Assembly: GCA_964453985.1 (NCBI GenBank)
Contig: CAYVQB010000013.1
Location: forward strand, 1-26,143
DNA length: 26,143 nt
DNA from: CAYVQB01 sp964453985
Lineage (GTDB): Bacteria; Babelota; Babeliae; Babelales; UASB340
Direction: 5' to 3'
Shown here piece after piece: positions 7,289-15,078 of this stretch. The translations under genes were made by a program, and so were the position numbers. The notes beneath the pieces were generated by a model. That model saw only the letters and a program-made list of their open reading frames with translations. It did no database searches and was not told where the DNA came from. Within the stretch, counting starts at the first letter, position 1, and every line of letters begins with the position of its first letter.

Positions 7289-8272
7289 ATGAAAAAGATA
7301 ATTATATTTTCGTTAATGTTTTCTTTGATGGGTGGTAATTTTAGTATCCATGCTATGGAAGGTAAAGCATCTTTATGGTTATCCCTTTTTGATTGTATTA
7401 AACGTAAGGCACTTGGTAAGTCATATAATAATTTTAGCAATGTAGATTTGGAACTAGTGAATAAATTACGTGGATACATTGATGAAAGCAAATGGTTTGC
7501 TGAAGAATTGCAGATATCTGCTAATAAGGATAATAACTTGAAACAGACTTGTCAGGTCCTGCTTGCTTTATGTGAAGTTTCTGAAGGGCTTTTAGAAGCT
7601 GGTGAGTTTGATATTGCTAAAGCATTAGCTATCACATCACGTTATATGATTAGAGCTGCAGGTTTTGGGGAAGAGTCTACTCAAAGTGCTGTTGATGGAG
7701 CAAAAAGCTTTAATCCCGATGATCTTGTTATGGCAAGTATGTGCCTAGGGGCGTCTTTGGCTTTAGACAATTACCGATTTAAGCGTTTGATGTTTTTAAC
7801 GAGATCTGGTCATCAAGTATTGTGTCAAAAAGAGATTGGGAAATATTGCAAAACTATTGGTAGAGTGTTTGATAATGCAGAGCTGGTGATATTAATGTTG
7901 CAAAGTGATAATTTGGAGGAAATTACAGAGTTTGGTTTTGATGGATTAGATATTTTTATTAATGTTGGACTTTTAAAGCTTTCTGGTAAAATACCTGGGA
8001 GGCTATTTTATTCTTTAGCCAAGCTTAGAAGGCTTGCAGAGTCTGAAAAAAATACAGCTAATGCTATAGGAAAATGTTCTTGTCTTGAAAAGCCGTTAGA
8101 AGTTATGACTATAGGTTTAAAAACTGTTATTGAATTTGGTCCAGAAGTTGCTAAGGATGTTTTTGCTCTTGCCAAAGGAAGTACTTATTTACTTCAACAA
8201 GAGGGAAAAAGTCTTGCCCAAACAATAAGATTATTTGGGCAACAAGCGCTTAATAAATCTAAGGCTTTGTAG
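7289..8272 (+). CDS. Exported paralogue of the toxin-like protein, lacking the toxin tip
   Basis: 327 aa from ATG 7289 (AGGG 11 bases upstream); an in-frame ATG at 7265 would put a second hydrophobic run before the signal peptide and uses a site buried in a hairpin. The signal peptide is classical: MKKIIIF, hydrophobic core, then SIHA before MEGK. Residues about 51-320 align along their whole length with residues ~608-877 of the protein at 1038 (shared 'LRGYI', 'AEELQ.SAN', 'NNLKQTCQVL', 'NP.DLV.AS', 'SCLEKP'), about half identical by eye. The protein ends at GQQALNKSKAL, where the longer paralogue passes into its C-terminal tip. It is either a stand-alone form of the conserved module or the survivor of a toxin that lost its tip. 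Its 3' end overlaps the convergent gene by 14 bp. Confidence 0.75.
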   Translation: MKKIIIFSLMFSLMGGNFSIHAMEGKASLWLSLFDCIKRKALGKSYNNFSNVDLELVNKLRGYIDESKWFAEELQISANKDNNLKQTCQVLLALCEVSEGLLEAGEFDIAKALAITSRYMIRAAGFGEESTQSAVDGAKSFNPDDLVMASMCLGASLALDNYRFKRLMFLTRSGHQVLCQKEIGKYCKTIGRVFDNAELVILMLQSDNLEEITEFGFDGLDIFINVGLLKLSGKIPGRLFYSLAKLRRLAESEKNTANAIGKCSCLEKPLEVMTIGLKTVIEFGPEVAKDVFALAKGSTYLLQQEGKSLAQTIRLFGQQALNKSKAL

Positions 8273-8873
8273 CAAAATTATCAGATTCTTCTTTATCTAA
8301 ATCTGCATTATCCTCTGTATACTTCAGGGCTTGATGATTTTGTTCAATTATATTGCTAATGTTTTGTATGGCATCCAAATATTTATTATCACTATAACTG
8401 TTTATTTTTTTCATAATATCCAAAAGTTCGGAATCGCTTTTGCTTTTATATTTCAAGGGTCGTAGAGCAAATCTTTTGCCAAGAATGTCACATTCTTTAG
8501 AGTATTTGGATTTATCTTTATGAATTGGTAAATGATCTTCAAGTTTATTAACAATCTCAGAAAGTTGTTTTGTGAAATTTTTCATTGTTTTTTTATATTC
8601 ATTTTTATTTTGTCCAAAAAATAAACCTGCTTTTAATAAAAAATTTTCATAATAAGTATCTTCTTTATCGTCTTTGATATTTTGGAATATTTCGATTTTG
8701 TAAACTTCTATTTCTTTGGTTTTATTTATAGTTTCTTGTTCAAGCAGATCTAAGATTCTAATTACACTTGGATCGTTTAATATATAACCTTTTGAGGCTA
8801 TAATTGGATTCGTGCTAAAACATGTTAAAATTATAGAAAGTGTGAGTTTTGTAAAAATATTAATATTTTTCAT
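8259..8873 (-). CDS. Exported protein of unknown family (A2, last of duplicated pair)
   Basis: 204 aa, with GAGGG eight bases before ATG. The N-terminus is a signal peptide (MKNINIFTKLTLSIILTCFS, probably cut near IIAS/KG). The rest is Lys/Glu-rich and helical, probably coiled coil. It is related to A1 (9590-10366): the signal regions are nearly the same and 'FLLKAGLFFGQNKNEYKK' parallels 'FLSDVSLFFKQNYKEYTS' in A1. It lacks the transmembrane and C-terminal coiled part that A1 has. It is the fourth gene of a - strand cluster, 21 bp after B2. I know no function; the envelope location is inferred from the signal peptide. Confidence 0.7.
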   Translation of the reverse strand: MKNINIFTKLTLSIILTCFSTNPIIASKGYILNDPSVIRILDLLEQETINKTKEIEVYKIEIFQNIKDDKEDTYYENFLLKAGLFFGQNKNEYKKTMKNFTKQLSEIVNKLEDHLPIHKDKSKYSKECDILGKRFALRPLKYKSKSDSELLDIMKKINSYSDNKYLDAIQNISNIIEQNHQALKYTEDNADLDKEESDNFATKP

Positions 8874-8894
8874 ATTTATGCCCTCTTGATTAAT

Positions 8895-9578
8895 TTATTT
8901 ACGGGAAATTGCACTACTAATAACAGCTCCAAGGGCTTTGTTTGTAACTTTGGCAAGCCCCTTGGTAAGAAGTTCTTTTCCAGGATTACCCCTATCTATT
9001 TTAATCCAATTATTTTTCTTCTTGATTAATTCTATAATTTTTTCACCCTTCTTTATCAAATATGAGTCCCCTTTTGATAGATGGTTTTTATATAGCTCAT
9101 CAAAGAGTTCGTGTAATTCTTCTGGAGTATAAAACTTATTGTTATTAGGGAACTTTTTTGTTAAATCTGGATGGTATTTTCTTATGAAGTTTCTGATTGA
9201 GTCATTATTTATTTTTTTGTTTAAAAGATAGAGGGTTAAAGGGAGACTAAATATTCCTGTTATTACGCCTATGCAAAATGGAGCATCTGGGTCATCAATT
9301 AGTATTGGTGTTGCCATTGCACTCAATACACCTGTTAATGTAGATAACAATAGCCCTTCTATAAAGAAGCTACCGCTTCGAATTTTATTGTTTGGATTTT
9401 CGATTAATTTATTTTCAATAAAATCCCATTTATTATTTAGATAATATTTTTGTTGAGCTGATAGTTTTAGTAAATTATCATCTGTTTCGGGAGTTGTATT
9501 TTCTAGTTCGGTATTTGCGTTAGTTGTTGAAACAAAAATGTAACTAGCAAGAAATATTAGTTTTAAAGTTTTTTTCAT
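8895..9578 (-). CDS. Exported protein of unknown family (B2)
   Basis: 227 aa from the ATG at 9578, chosen because AAAGG sits before it and the signal peptide begins there; an upstream in-frame ATG at 9614 lies inside the preceding gene. A signal peptide (MKKTLKLIFLASYIF..., cut near TNA/NTE) is followed by an acidic linker, two hydrophobic segments (about residues 70-120) and a conserved block with 'FIRKYHPDLTKKFPNNNK' and 'YTPEELHELFDELY', then Lys-rich helix. B1 (10382-11095) has the same order and motifs. The family is unknown to me. It is probably anchored in or associated with the envelope. It lies 11 bp after A1 and 21 bp before A2. Confidence 0.7.
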   Translation of the reverse strand: MKKTLKLIFLASYIFVSTTNANTELENTTPETDDNLLKLSAQQKYYLNNKWDFIENKLIENPNNKIRSGSFFIEGLLLSTLTGVLSAMATPILIDDPDAPFCIGVITGIFSLPLTLYLLNKKINNDSIRNFIRKYHPDLTKKFPNNNKFYTPEELHELFDELYKNHLSKGDSYLIKKGEKIIELIKKKNNWIKIDRGNPGKELLTKGLAKVTNKALGAVISSAISRK

Positions 9579-9580
9579 GA
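9501..9580 (-). repeat. 80-bp identical block, copy 2 (signal peptide of B2)
   Basis: Bases 9501-9580 are identical at all 80 positions to 11018-11097. The block covers two bases before the ATG and exactly the first 26 codons of B2. Past its inner edge the two genes diverge at synonymous and non-synonymous sites. Confidence 0.95.
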
Positions 9581-9589
9581 TTTTTACCT

Positions 9590-10366
9590 TTACAACTCTG
9601 AAAGTTGTTTCCAATCATAATTAATAAAAAACAAGCTCTTTAACCAATTGGGTAAATAAGTTTGAGTAAGAGATTTGCGTTTTTGTATAAGAACTTCGAT
9701 TTCTTCTGAGTTAATAGATCTCTTTTGGTTTTTTATTTTTTCAAGATCATTTTTTAATTCTTGGTTTTTTGATTTTATATAAAAATATAATCCTACTGCA
9801 GTTGCAGGAACAGTAATTAAGGTTGTTATTACAATGTTTTTAATTAGTTGTTCTTTTTTGTTTATTTTAGTGTGATACATATGTGGGGAGATATTGTGTA
9901 TGATAATAAGAAAACAGTAGTCACTACTTCTTCTGTAGCTTCGTACAAAATCATCGCGATATTCGTCGACATCTTTGCGTATTTCTAGGTATGCTTTTAA
10001 GTATTCAGGAGATTTATCATTTCCATCAAATCGTTCTTTTAGTTTATCAAGTTCTTGTTTTACTTGAGTATCAAATTCTTCCAATATAGAAGTATATTCT
10101 TTATAATTTTGCTTAAAAAATAAGGAGACATCGGATAGAAATTTTTCACCTTTTATAGTTGTATTATCTTTTGGGATTTCATCTAGTTTTTTTCGCATAT
10201 ATTTTGTGAGTTTTATTTCTTGATCAGTAGAAGACCTAAAAAATTTTCTTTTGAGATTTTCTATTTTTTCAATACGGATAAAATTAAGAGGTTTTAGTGG
10301 ACTAATACTAAAGCATGTTAAAAGTATGGAAAGTGTAAGTTTTATAAAAATATTATTTTTTTTCAT
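9590..10366 (-). CDS. Exported/membrane protein of unknown family (A1)
   Basis: 258 aa, with AGGT about eight bases before ATG. The signal-like N-terminus (MKKNNIFIKLTLSILLTCFS) matches A2. A long Lys/Glu-rich helical region follows, then a clear transmembrane helix (about residues 177-198, 'NIVITTLITVPATAVGLYFY') and a charged tail with coiled-coil character ending WLKSLFFINYDWKQLSEL. A2 resembles the first ~150 residues but lacks the transmembrane and tail part. It is 15 bp after B1 and 11 bp before B2 in a tightly spaced cluster. No function is recognised. Confidence 0.7.
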   Translation of the reverse strand: MKKNNIFIKLTLSILLTCFSISPLKPLNFIRIEKIENLKRKFFRSSTDQEIKLTKYMRKKLDEIPKDNTTIKGEKFLSDVSLFFKQNYKEYTSILEEFDTQVKQELDKLKERFDGNDKSPEYLKAYLEIRKDVDEYRDDFVRSYRRSSDYCFLIIIHNISPHMYHTKINKKEQLIKNIVITTLITVPATAVGLYFYIKSKNQELKNDLEKIKNQKRSINSEEIEVLIQKRKSLTQTYLPNWLKSLFFINYDWKQLSEL

Positions 10367-10381
10367 GGGTTACCTATATTT

Positions 10382-11095
10382 TTATTTGTTTGAAATTTTA
10401 TTCCCAAGATATGTTCCAATAGTATTACCCGCTAAGGAGTCTAATAAGCCGCTGCCTTGGTTATTTATTATTACTTTATTGCTAAGATATTTTTTAGATT
10501 TTATATCTTCCATTACTTTCTTTTTAATCAAAGCTATAGCTTTTTTACCTTTTTTTTCAAGGTAAGTATCACCTTCTTTTTTGAATTTTGCATATATGGC
10601 ATCAATCATGTCATATAGTTCTTCAGGAGTATAAACTTTATTGTTGTTTGGGAAGTGCTTTGTTATATCCGGATGATACTTATGTATAAAAGATTTTATT
10701 GAGTCATTATCTATTTCTTTTCTTAAGTAGTAAACCCAAAAAGGAAGGCTAATCATTCCTGTTAGATAGGCTATTAAGCCGAATGCTACTCCTTCATCTG
10801 TTGCCAGATAACCAACTGTTCCAAAGCCTGTTCCTGTAAGGCCTGAATACAGAAGTGATTTTAATATTAAAGACATGCTTATTTTTTTGTCGTTAGGATG
10901 TTCAATTAACTTATTTTCAACGAAGTCCCATTTATTTTGTAAATAATACTGTTGCTGAGCTGATAATTTGGGTAGCTTTCTAGTAGTTTTAGTTTGGCTA
11001 GGTTCGGGAGTTGTTTGTTCTAGTTCGGTATTTGCGTTAGTTGTTGAAACAAAAATGTAACTAGCAAGAAATATTAGTTTTAAAGTTTTTTTCAT
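10382..11095 (-). CDS. Exported protein of unknown family (B1, first of cluster)
   Basis: 237 aa. The signal peptide is identical to that of B2 at the base level, then an acidic Thr/Pro-rich linker, 'KLPKLSAQQQYYLQNKWDFV', two hydrophobic segments (about residues 80-130) and the conserved 'FIHKYHPDITKHFPNNNK' and 'YTPEELYDMIDAIY' block, ending in a Lys-rich helix and a Gly/Ser-rich tail. Only a weak ribosome site (AAAGAAAAACTC) precedes ATG. It is the first gene of a four-gene cluster B1-A1-B2-A2 with spacings of 15, 11 and 21 bp, so one transcript is likely. The family is unknown to me. Confidence 0.7.
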   Translation of the reverse strand: MKKTLKLIFLASYIFVSTTNANTELEQTTPEPSQTKTTRKLPKLSAQQQYYLQNKWDFVENKLIEHPNDKKISMSLILKSLLYSGLTGTGFGTVGYLATDEGVAFGLIAYLTGMISLPFWVYYLRKEIDNDSIKSFIHKYHPDITKHFPNNNKVYTPEELYDMIDAIYAKFKKEGDTYLEKKGKKAIALIKKKVMEDIKSKKYLSNKVIINNQGSGLLDSLAGNTIGTYLGNKISNK

Positions 11096-11097
11096 GA
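11018..11097 (-). repeat. 80-bp identical block, copy 1 (signal peptide of B1)
   Basis: Identical at every base to 9501-9580. It encodes the first 26 residues of B1. Identity extends about 15 bases further into the gene with two mismatches, then falls clearly. Confidence 0.95.
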
Positions 11098-11509
11098 GTT
11101 TTTCTTTCGTTTGTTGTGCCGTACTACGAGCTAAAGTTTATAAGTATAATAATATCTAAAATAAAGAATAAACTAGCAAAATTGAACAAGTATGTAAATT
11201 TGTTTGGAATGGTATAAGTTCTATAAATAGAATTTATTTTGTAAGTTAGCACTGGTAAGATAAGCTTGTGAATAATATAGTTTGGATGCCAAGGAATGAG
11301 CCGCCCTTACAGGGCTCAAAAATATTCTTAACCCATAACCCACAGCTCCGGCGAAGCGCCTGCGCAATGGGCTAATGCTAAACGCCCAACCATGGGCTCC
11401 GAAGCCTGTTTACTCCACCATAGCTTTAGCGATGGCTGGATGGCGAAGGAGGCAGGGCTAAATTAAAACATATAAACGCTTAGCTTAATGACATTGTCTT
11501 TTATGAAAA
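11098..11509. other. Intergenic region, 412 bp
   Basis: No coding frame is supported. The right half (about 11285-11457) is the GC-rich element described separately. The left half is AT-rich and presumably holds the promoter of the - strand B1 cluster: a TATACT on the - strand at 11148-11143 is a possible -10, but no good -35 stands at the right distance. Confidence 0.6.
11285..11457. repeat. GC-rich hairpin element, possibly a dispersed REP-like repeat
   Basis: This stretch is clearly richer in G+C than its surroundings and has no ORF. It contains several small stems: GCCCT-TAC-AGGGC around 11302-11314, CCCAT near 11333 with ATGGG near 11370, and an imperfect 10-bp stem with TTTA loop around 11418-11442 (CCACCATAGC with GCGATGGCTGG). 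The mix of short GC stems, and phrases such as TGGGCTAATGCTAAACGCCC, reminds me of interspersed palindromic elements in large environmental genomes. Only one copy lies in this window, so dispersal is unproven. Confidence 0.45.
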
Positions 11510-13066
11510 TTAAAGTTTACCGGCTAGTTCTCTATGATAACTAATTGCAAAATGGTGAGTATAATCACGCAACGCAATTAAGACTTGAGCGGGATAAGTT
11601 TGAAGATTAAGCTTTTTGCCCAAAGGTATTTTTTTAGAAAAAAGAGTCTCTTCCCTTTTTGCAAGACTTGCAATTTCAGCATCAGGCAAAACTTTTAAAA
11701 CGGCATTAAGCTGCCCCTTACCACCATCAATAAGTATTAAATCCGGGATCTGTGACACGTCTTTGTATCGCCTTGCAACAACTTCTTGAAGGCATGCATA
11801 ATCATTTTGTTGTTCAACGGTTTTGATTTTAAATTTTCTAAAATTATCTTTATCAGGCTTGCCATCTTTAAACCTAATGCAAGAGCCAACTTGCCACATA
11901 CCCTGTGTACCAGATATATCAAAACAATCTATTGTATGAGGCTCTGTGTCTAGTTTGAGTAAGATTTTTAATTCTTTAGATAAGGTTTTTTGTTTTATAA
12001 TCTCTTGTTCAGTATGAATTTTTGCTAATTTAATAAGGCTTGCAAAGTGGCCATGTTCAGGAAAAACAATGGTTACAGGGTTTTGTTTTTTGTGCCATTT
12101 TTGTAAAAAGTTTTCAAAGAGTTCTTTCTGTTCAGTATCAAGTTTAAAGTTCACAAGTATAATGCCAGGACAAGAAAAGCTTTGATAGTAGCTTATAAAA
12201 TAATCTAGGTAATGGTTTTGCGTATCACTTTCAAAAGGGAAATAGAATATTTTTTTGATTTTAAGAGCAGCATTTTTTTCTGAAAATAAAAATAGGCTTT
12301 TTTTGTCTGGGGTTAAGAACCAGACATCTTTGTATGCAAGGTCTTTGGCTATATCCTTATAAGAAGTGGGACTATCAAGTGCTGAAAATACGTTATCAAA
12401 TGCTTGATAGTATTCGTGTAGTTCTTTTGCTTTTTCAAACTCTAGTTTATTATTACACTCTTCTATTTGTTCTTTTAGATATTTTAAGAACTTTTTATGA
12501 CCCTGTTTTAAAGATAGTTTTGCTAAGTTTAAACGTTCTAGATAAGCTTTTTTATCAAAATCTGTTCTACAGGTTCCGGCGCATATCCCCATATGGTAAT
12601 CAAGGCACCCATTTTCTATTTTTTGGTTACATAGTTTTAGTCTGAATGTTTTTACCAAAAAATTATAAACTTTTCTTGCAGGGATTTTTTCCATAAATGG
12701 TCCAAAGTAAGAGCCTTGTTCTTTTTTGTTTCTGACAATTTTAATTTCAGGTAATTTTGTTTTTGGTGACGTGATTAATATGTAAAGAAATGGTTGTCCG
12801 GATTTTAATAAGATATTAAATTTGGGTTGGTTTGCTTTGATAAGCTCTGCTTCAAGAAGCATGGCGTCAAGTTCATTTTTAGTAACGATGTGATCAATAT
12901 GATCACTCGCTTGAACTATTGCTCCTACTTTCCAGTCTTGGTTTTGTTTTGAGAAATAGCTAGAGACTCTATTTTTTAGATTTTTTGCTTTACCTATATA
13001 GAGTATGTGGTTCTCTGAGTCTTTAAATAAATATACGCCTGGAAGTGAGGGTAAATTTTTTTTCAT
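11510..13066 (-). CDS. uvrC: UvrABC excinuclease subunit C, lacking the C-terminal HhH domain
   Basis: UvrC makes both incisions of nucleotide excision repair with UvrB. The ATG at 13066 gives 518 aa and places LPSLPGVYLFKD right at the N-terminus as in the family; a TTG at 13132 would add 22 residues without a ribosome site. Domains: GIY-YIG nuclease (about 1-90, 'GVYLFKD...LYIGKAKNL'), the cysteine cluster 'CNQKIENGCLDYHMGICAGTC' read in part as CxDYHMGICAGTC, a UVR motif (ECNNKLEFEKAKELHEYYQA), and the RNase H-like nuclease with D383 (DISG), D447 (IDGGKGQ) and H511 (SYHRE). The protein ends seven residues after that histidine, so the usual (HhH)2 DNA-binding tail of about 70 residues is absent. 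The GC-rich element begins ~50 bp downstream. Confidence 0.95.
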   Translation of the reverse strand: MKKNLPSLPGVYLFKDSENHILYIGKAKNLKNRVSSYFSKQNQDWKVGAIVQASDHIDHIVTKNELDAMLLEAELIKANQPKFNILLKSGQPFLYILITSPKTKLPEIKIVRNKKEQGSYFGPFMEKIPARKVYNFLVKTFRLKLCNQKIENGCLDYHMGICAGTCRTDFDKKAYLERLNLAKLSLKQGHKKFLKYLKEQIEECNNKLEFEKAKELHEYYQAFDNVFSALDSPTSYKDIAKDLAYKDVWFLTPDKKSLFLFSEKNAALKIKKIFYFPFESDTQNHYLDYFISYYQSFSCPGIILVNFKLDTEQKELFENFLQKWHKKQNPVTIVFPEHGHFASLIKLAKIHTEQEIIKQKTLSKELKILLKLDTEPHTIDCFDISGTQGMWQVGSCIRFKDGKPDKDNFRKFKIKTVEQQNDYACLQEVVARRYKDVSQIPDLILIDGGKGQLNAVLKVLPDAEIASLAKREETLFSKKIPLGKKLNLQTYPAQVLIALRDYTHHFAISYHRELAGKL

Positions 13067-13195
13067 AATAAAAGTGTAAGATTGATTTATGTGTTGGTCA
13101 AAAAGGGGAGAAAAATATGGATAATTTTTCAATTTTATATACGCTATAAGCTTGGATTTGTAAAAACTTAGCTAGATTATAATAGAGAGTATATC

Positions 13196-14407
13196 ATGAT
13201 ACATAAACTAAAATTTCCTGCAATCGTAACAGTTTGTTCCTTAATTGGTCTTTGGTCTGTGAATTCTGTATTTAAATATTTTTCTCACTCTGCTCTTCCA
13301 GAAGTAAGTATATGTGGAATAGAAAAGGGTGGCACCTGTGCAGGTATTGTCAGTTGTGCTATAAAATCTGATAATAGTTATAAAGTTGCCGGCGTTGATA
13401 TTTTTTTGGATGGTAAAGAGCTAGAAATAAAAAATCTAAAAAAAATAAGTGCTAAAAAATTTGAAGTACCTTTTAGGTTAGATACTTTGAATTTTGCTAA
13501 TGGTAAGCATGAGATAGAAATAAATTCAGTTGATGCAAGTTTTGGTCAAAATAAAAATCAAGATAAGTATGAATTCTTTGTTGATAATGTTCCTCTTAAA
13601 TCAGCCTTTTTGCAGTCAGAGTATAAGGTAGATCAGGGCCGTACAATACATGCTAAAATTCAGGTAAATAAACAATTAAAAAAAGCACAGATTAAGTTCT
13701 TAGAAAACTTTTATGAATGTTATCCTGAGTCTGAGTATTCTACTGTTTATGAATCATTTATTCCTGTTGATTGTGAATTATCTGCTGATGAACATATGAT
13801 GACCGCAGAGTTACAAGATCATGTTGGCAATTGCACAAGGCTATCCAGTAAGGCTGTTGTTAATGCTGCTCATTTTCCTAAACAAAGAGGTTTTACCGTT
13901 GCTGAAGGTAAACTTGAGGAAGAGCGTGATATAAGCATGAGCAATAAGATTCTTGAAGATGCATTAGAGAAATGGGTTTTAGATTCTCCTAAAAAGAAAT
14001 TTTGGGCTGGAAACTTTGAAGTGCCTTTGGATCTTAAAAGAATAGCAACACCGTTTGGTGAAATTCGTACAAGTGCACAAAAAGGGCGTTACTTGCACAA
14101 GGCTGTTGATATTCTAAATTTACCTAAATGTGTTGTTTGGACTGCTCAGGATGGCCGAGTAATTATTAAAGATAGATATCTAATGTCTGGTAATACAGTT
14201 GTTGTAGACCATGGTTTGGGCGTATTTACTCTTTATTACCATTTAGAAGATTTTGCTGATGTTGAAGTTGGTGATTATCTGAAAAAGGGTAATCCTATTG
14301 GCAGAATGGGTATGACAGGTTATGCAAATGGTTATCACTTACACTGGGAGCTACGCGTAAATAACGTTGCTGTAGATCCGTTTGAATGGACTAAGAAAAC
14401 TTTTTAA
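13196..14407 (+). CDS. M23 (LytM-like) peptidoglycan endopeptidase
   Basis: 403 aa. An N-terminal membrane segment (residues about 7-28) can act as uncleaved anchor or signal. Residues 35-240 are beta-rich with Ig-like character (conserved Cys in 'CGIEKGGTCAGIVSC'). The M23 domain occupies about 270-400: 'ATPFGEI', the zinc motif H301-x3-D305 (LHKAVDIL), a beta-core with 'GNTVVVDHGLGVFTLYYHL', and H381-L-H383 (YHLHWEL). All four metal/catalytic positions are present, so an active zinc endopeptidase that cuts peptide cross-links is likely. It precedes pilus assembly genes by 88 bp, and may open the wall for the pilus, but that is inference. It is divergent from uvrC. Confidence 0.9.
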   Translation: MIHKLKFPAIVTVCSLIGLWSVNSVFKYFSHSALPEVSICGIEKGGTCAGIVSCAIKSDNSYKVAGVDIFLDGKELEIKNLKKISAKKFEVPFRLDTLNFANGKHEIEINSVDASFGQNKNQDKYEFFVDNVPLKSAFLQSEYKVDQGRTIHAKIQVNKQLKKAQIKFLENFYECYPESEYSTVYESFIPVDCELSADEHMMTAELQDHVGNCTRLSSKAVVNAAHFPKQRGFTVAEGKLEEERDISMSNKILEDALEKWVLDSPKKKFWAGNFEVPLDLKRIATPFGEIRTSAQKGRYLHKAVDILNLPKCVVWTAQDGRVIIKDRYLMSGNTVVVDHGLGVFTLYYHLEDFADVEVGDYLKKGNPIGRMGMTGYANGYHLHWELRVNNVAVDPFEWTKKTF

Positions 14408-14495
14408 TAAAAATATTTACTTATTTTTATTGTTTCTTTAGACTATCCCTGAGTTGTGTTTTTTTTTAGGTTTTTTAGATTAGTTAGAAGGGTCT

Positions 14496-15071
14496 ATGTC
14501 GAGCCTATTAAAAGAGAATAGGTTTATAACTTTTTTTCGATGCATTTCAAAAACGGCACGATTTTTCTTAACCGCCCTTACTCTTACTTTCACTTTTTTT
14601 GTTATTCATCATTTTCTTTATTCCCCCGTCATTTCACAAATAAAAAATAAAACATTGCTTTTAGATAATATGTTAAAAGCAAAAGAAACATTTGAGATAA
14701 AATTAAGAGAGTTTGATGCTGTTGCTCAAGATAATAAGATCTTGGAAAACAAATTCAAAGAAGAGCTTCTTAGCAATAATGCTTTGCAGTATGATATCGA
14801 TTTTGTTTTAAATTCTTTGCATACAAATGATGTGCGTTGCTTAAAGTTTGAACCAATAGAGACTAAGCAGAAGAGTTTTTACAAAAAAGAATATTATCAC
14901 TTACAAGCTAAATCTAGTTTTGAAAACATACTAAATTTTTTGAATATTTTGGAGACAGAAAATAAAATTCTTAAGTTCAAGACTATAGAATTTGAAAGAA
15001 AAAAGCTTGGCTTGATCTTAGTTTCAGCTAAGTTAAGATTTGTTGAATTTTTAAGCAAAAAGGATGATTGA
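14496..15071 (+). CDS. PilO-like inner-membrane pilus assembly protein
   Basis: 191 aa, with GAAGGG four bases before ATG. Layout: short cytoplasmic N-terminus, one transmembrane helix (residues about 22-43), coiled coil (45-100), and a small alpha/beta domain with 'YYHLQAKSSFENILNFLNIL' and 'LILVSAKLRFVEF'. This matches PilO/GspM-type proteins of type IV pilus and type II secretion assembly, which scaffold the periplasmic ring between the inner-membrane platform and the secretin. Sequence similarity in this family is weak, so the call rests on layout and on the PilP-like and secretin genes right after it. No pilM or pilN is present here. Confidence 0.7.
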   Translation: MSSLLKENRFITFFRCISKTARFFLTALTLTFTFFVIHHFLYSPVISQIKNKTLLLDNMLKAKETFEIKLREFDAVAQDNKILENKFKEELLSNNALQYDIDFVLNSLHTNDVRCLKFEPIETKQKSFYKKEYYHLQAKSSFENILNFLNILETENKILKFKTIEFERKKLGLILVSAKLRFVEFLSKKDD

Positions 15072-15078
15072 GTTCTTG

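Noticed and set aside
13067..13132. TTG start extending UvrC by 22 residues
   Set aside because: No ribosome site, and family members begin close to LPSLPGVYLFKD.
13178..13183. Perfect TATAAT as a promoter for the M23 gene
   Set aside because: No -35 at 16-18 bp, and transcription would start only about six bases before the ATG; kept as unproven.
14406..14431. AT-only inverted repeat after the M23 gene as terminator
   Set aside because: The 10-bp stem has no G-C pair and the following T-run is broken; too weak to call in AT-rich DNA.
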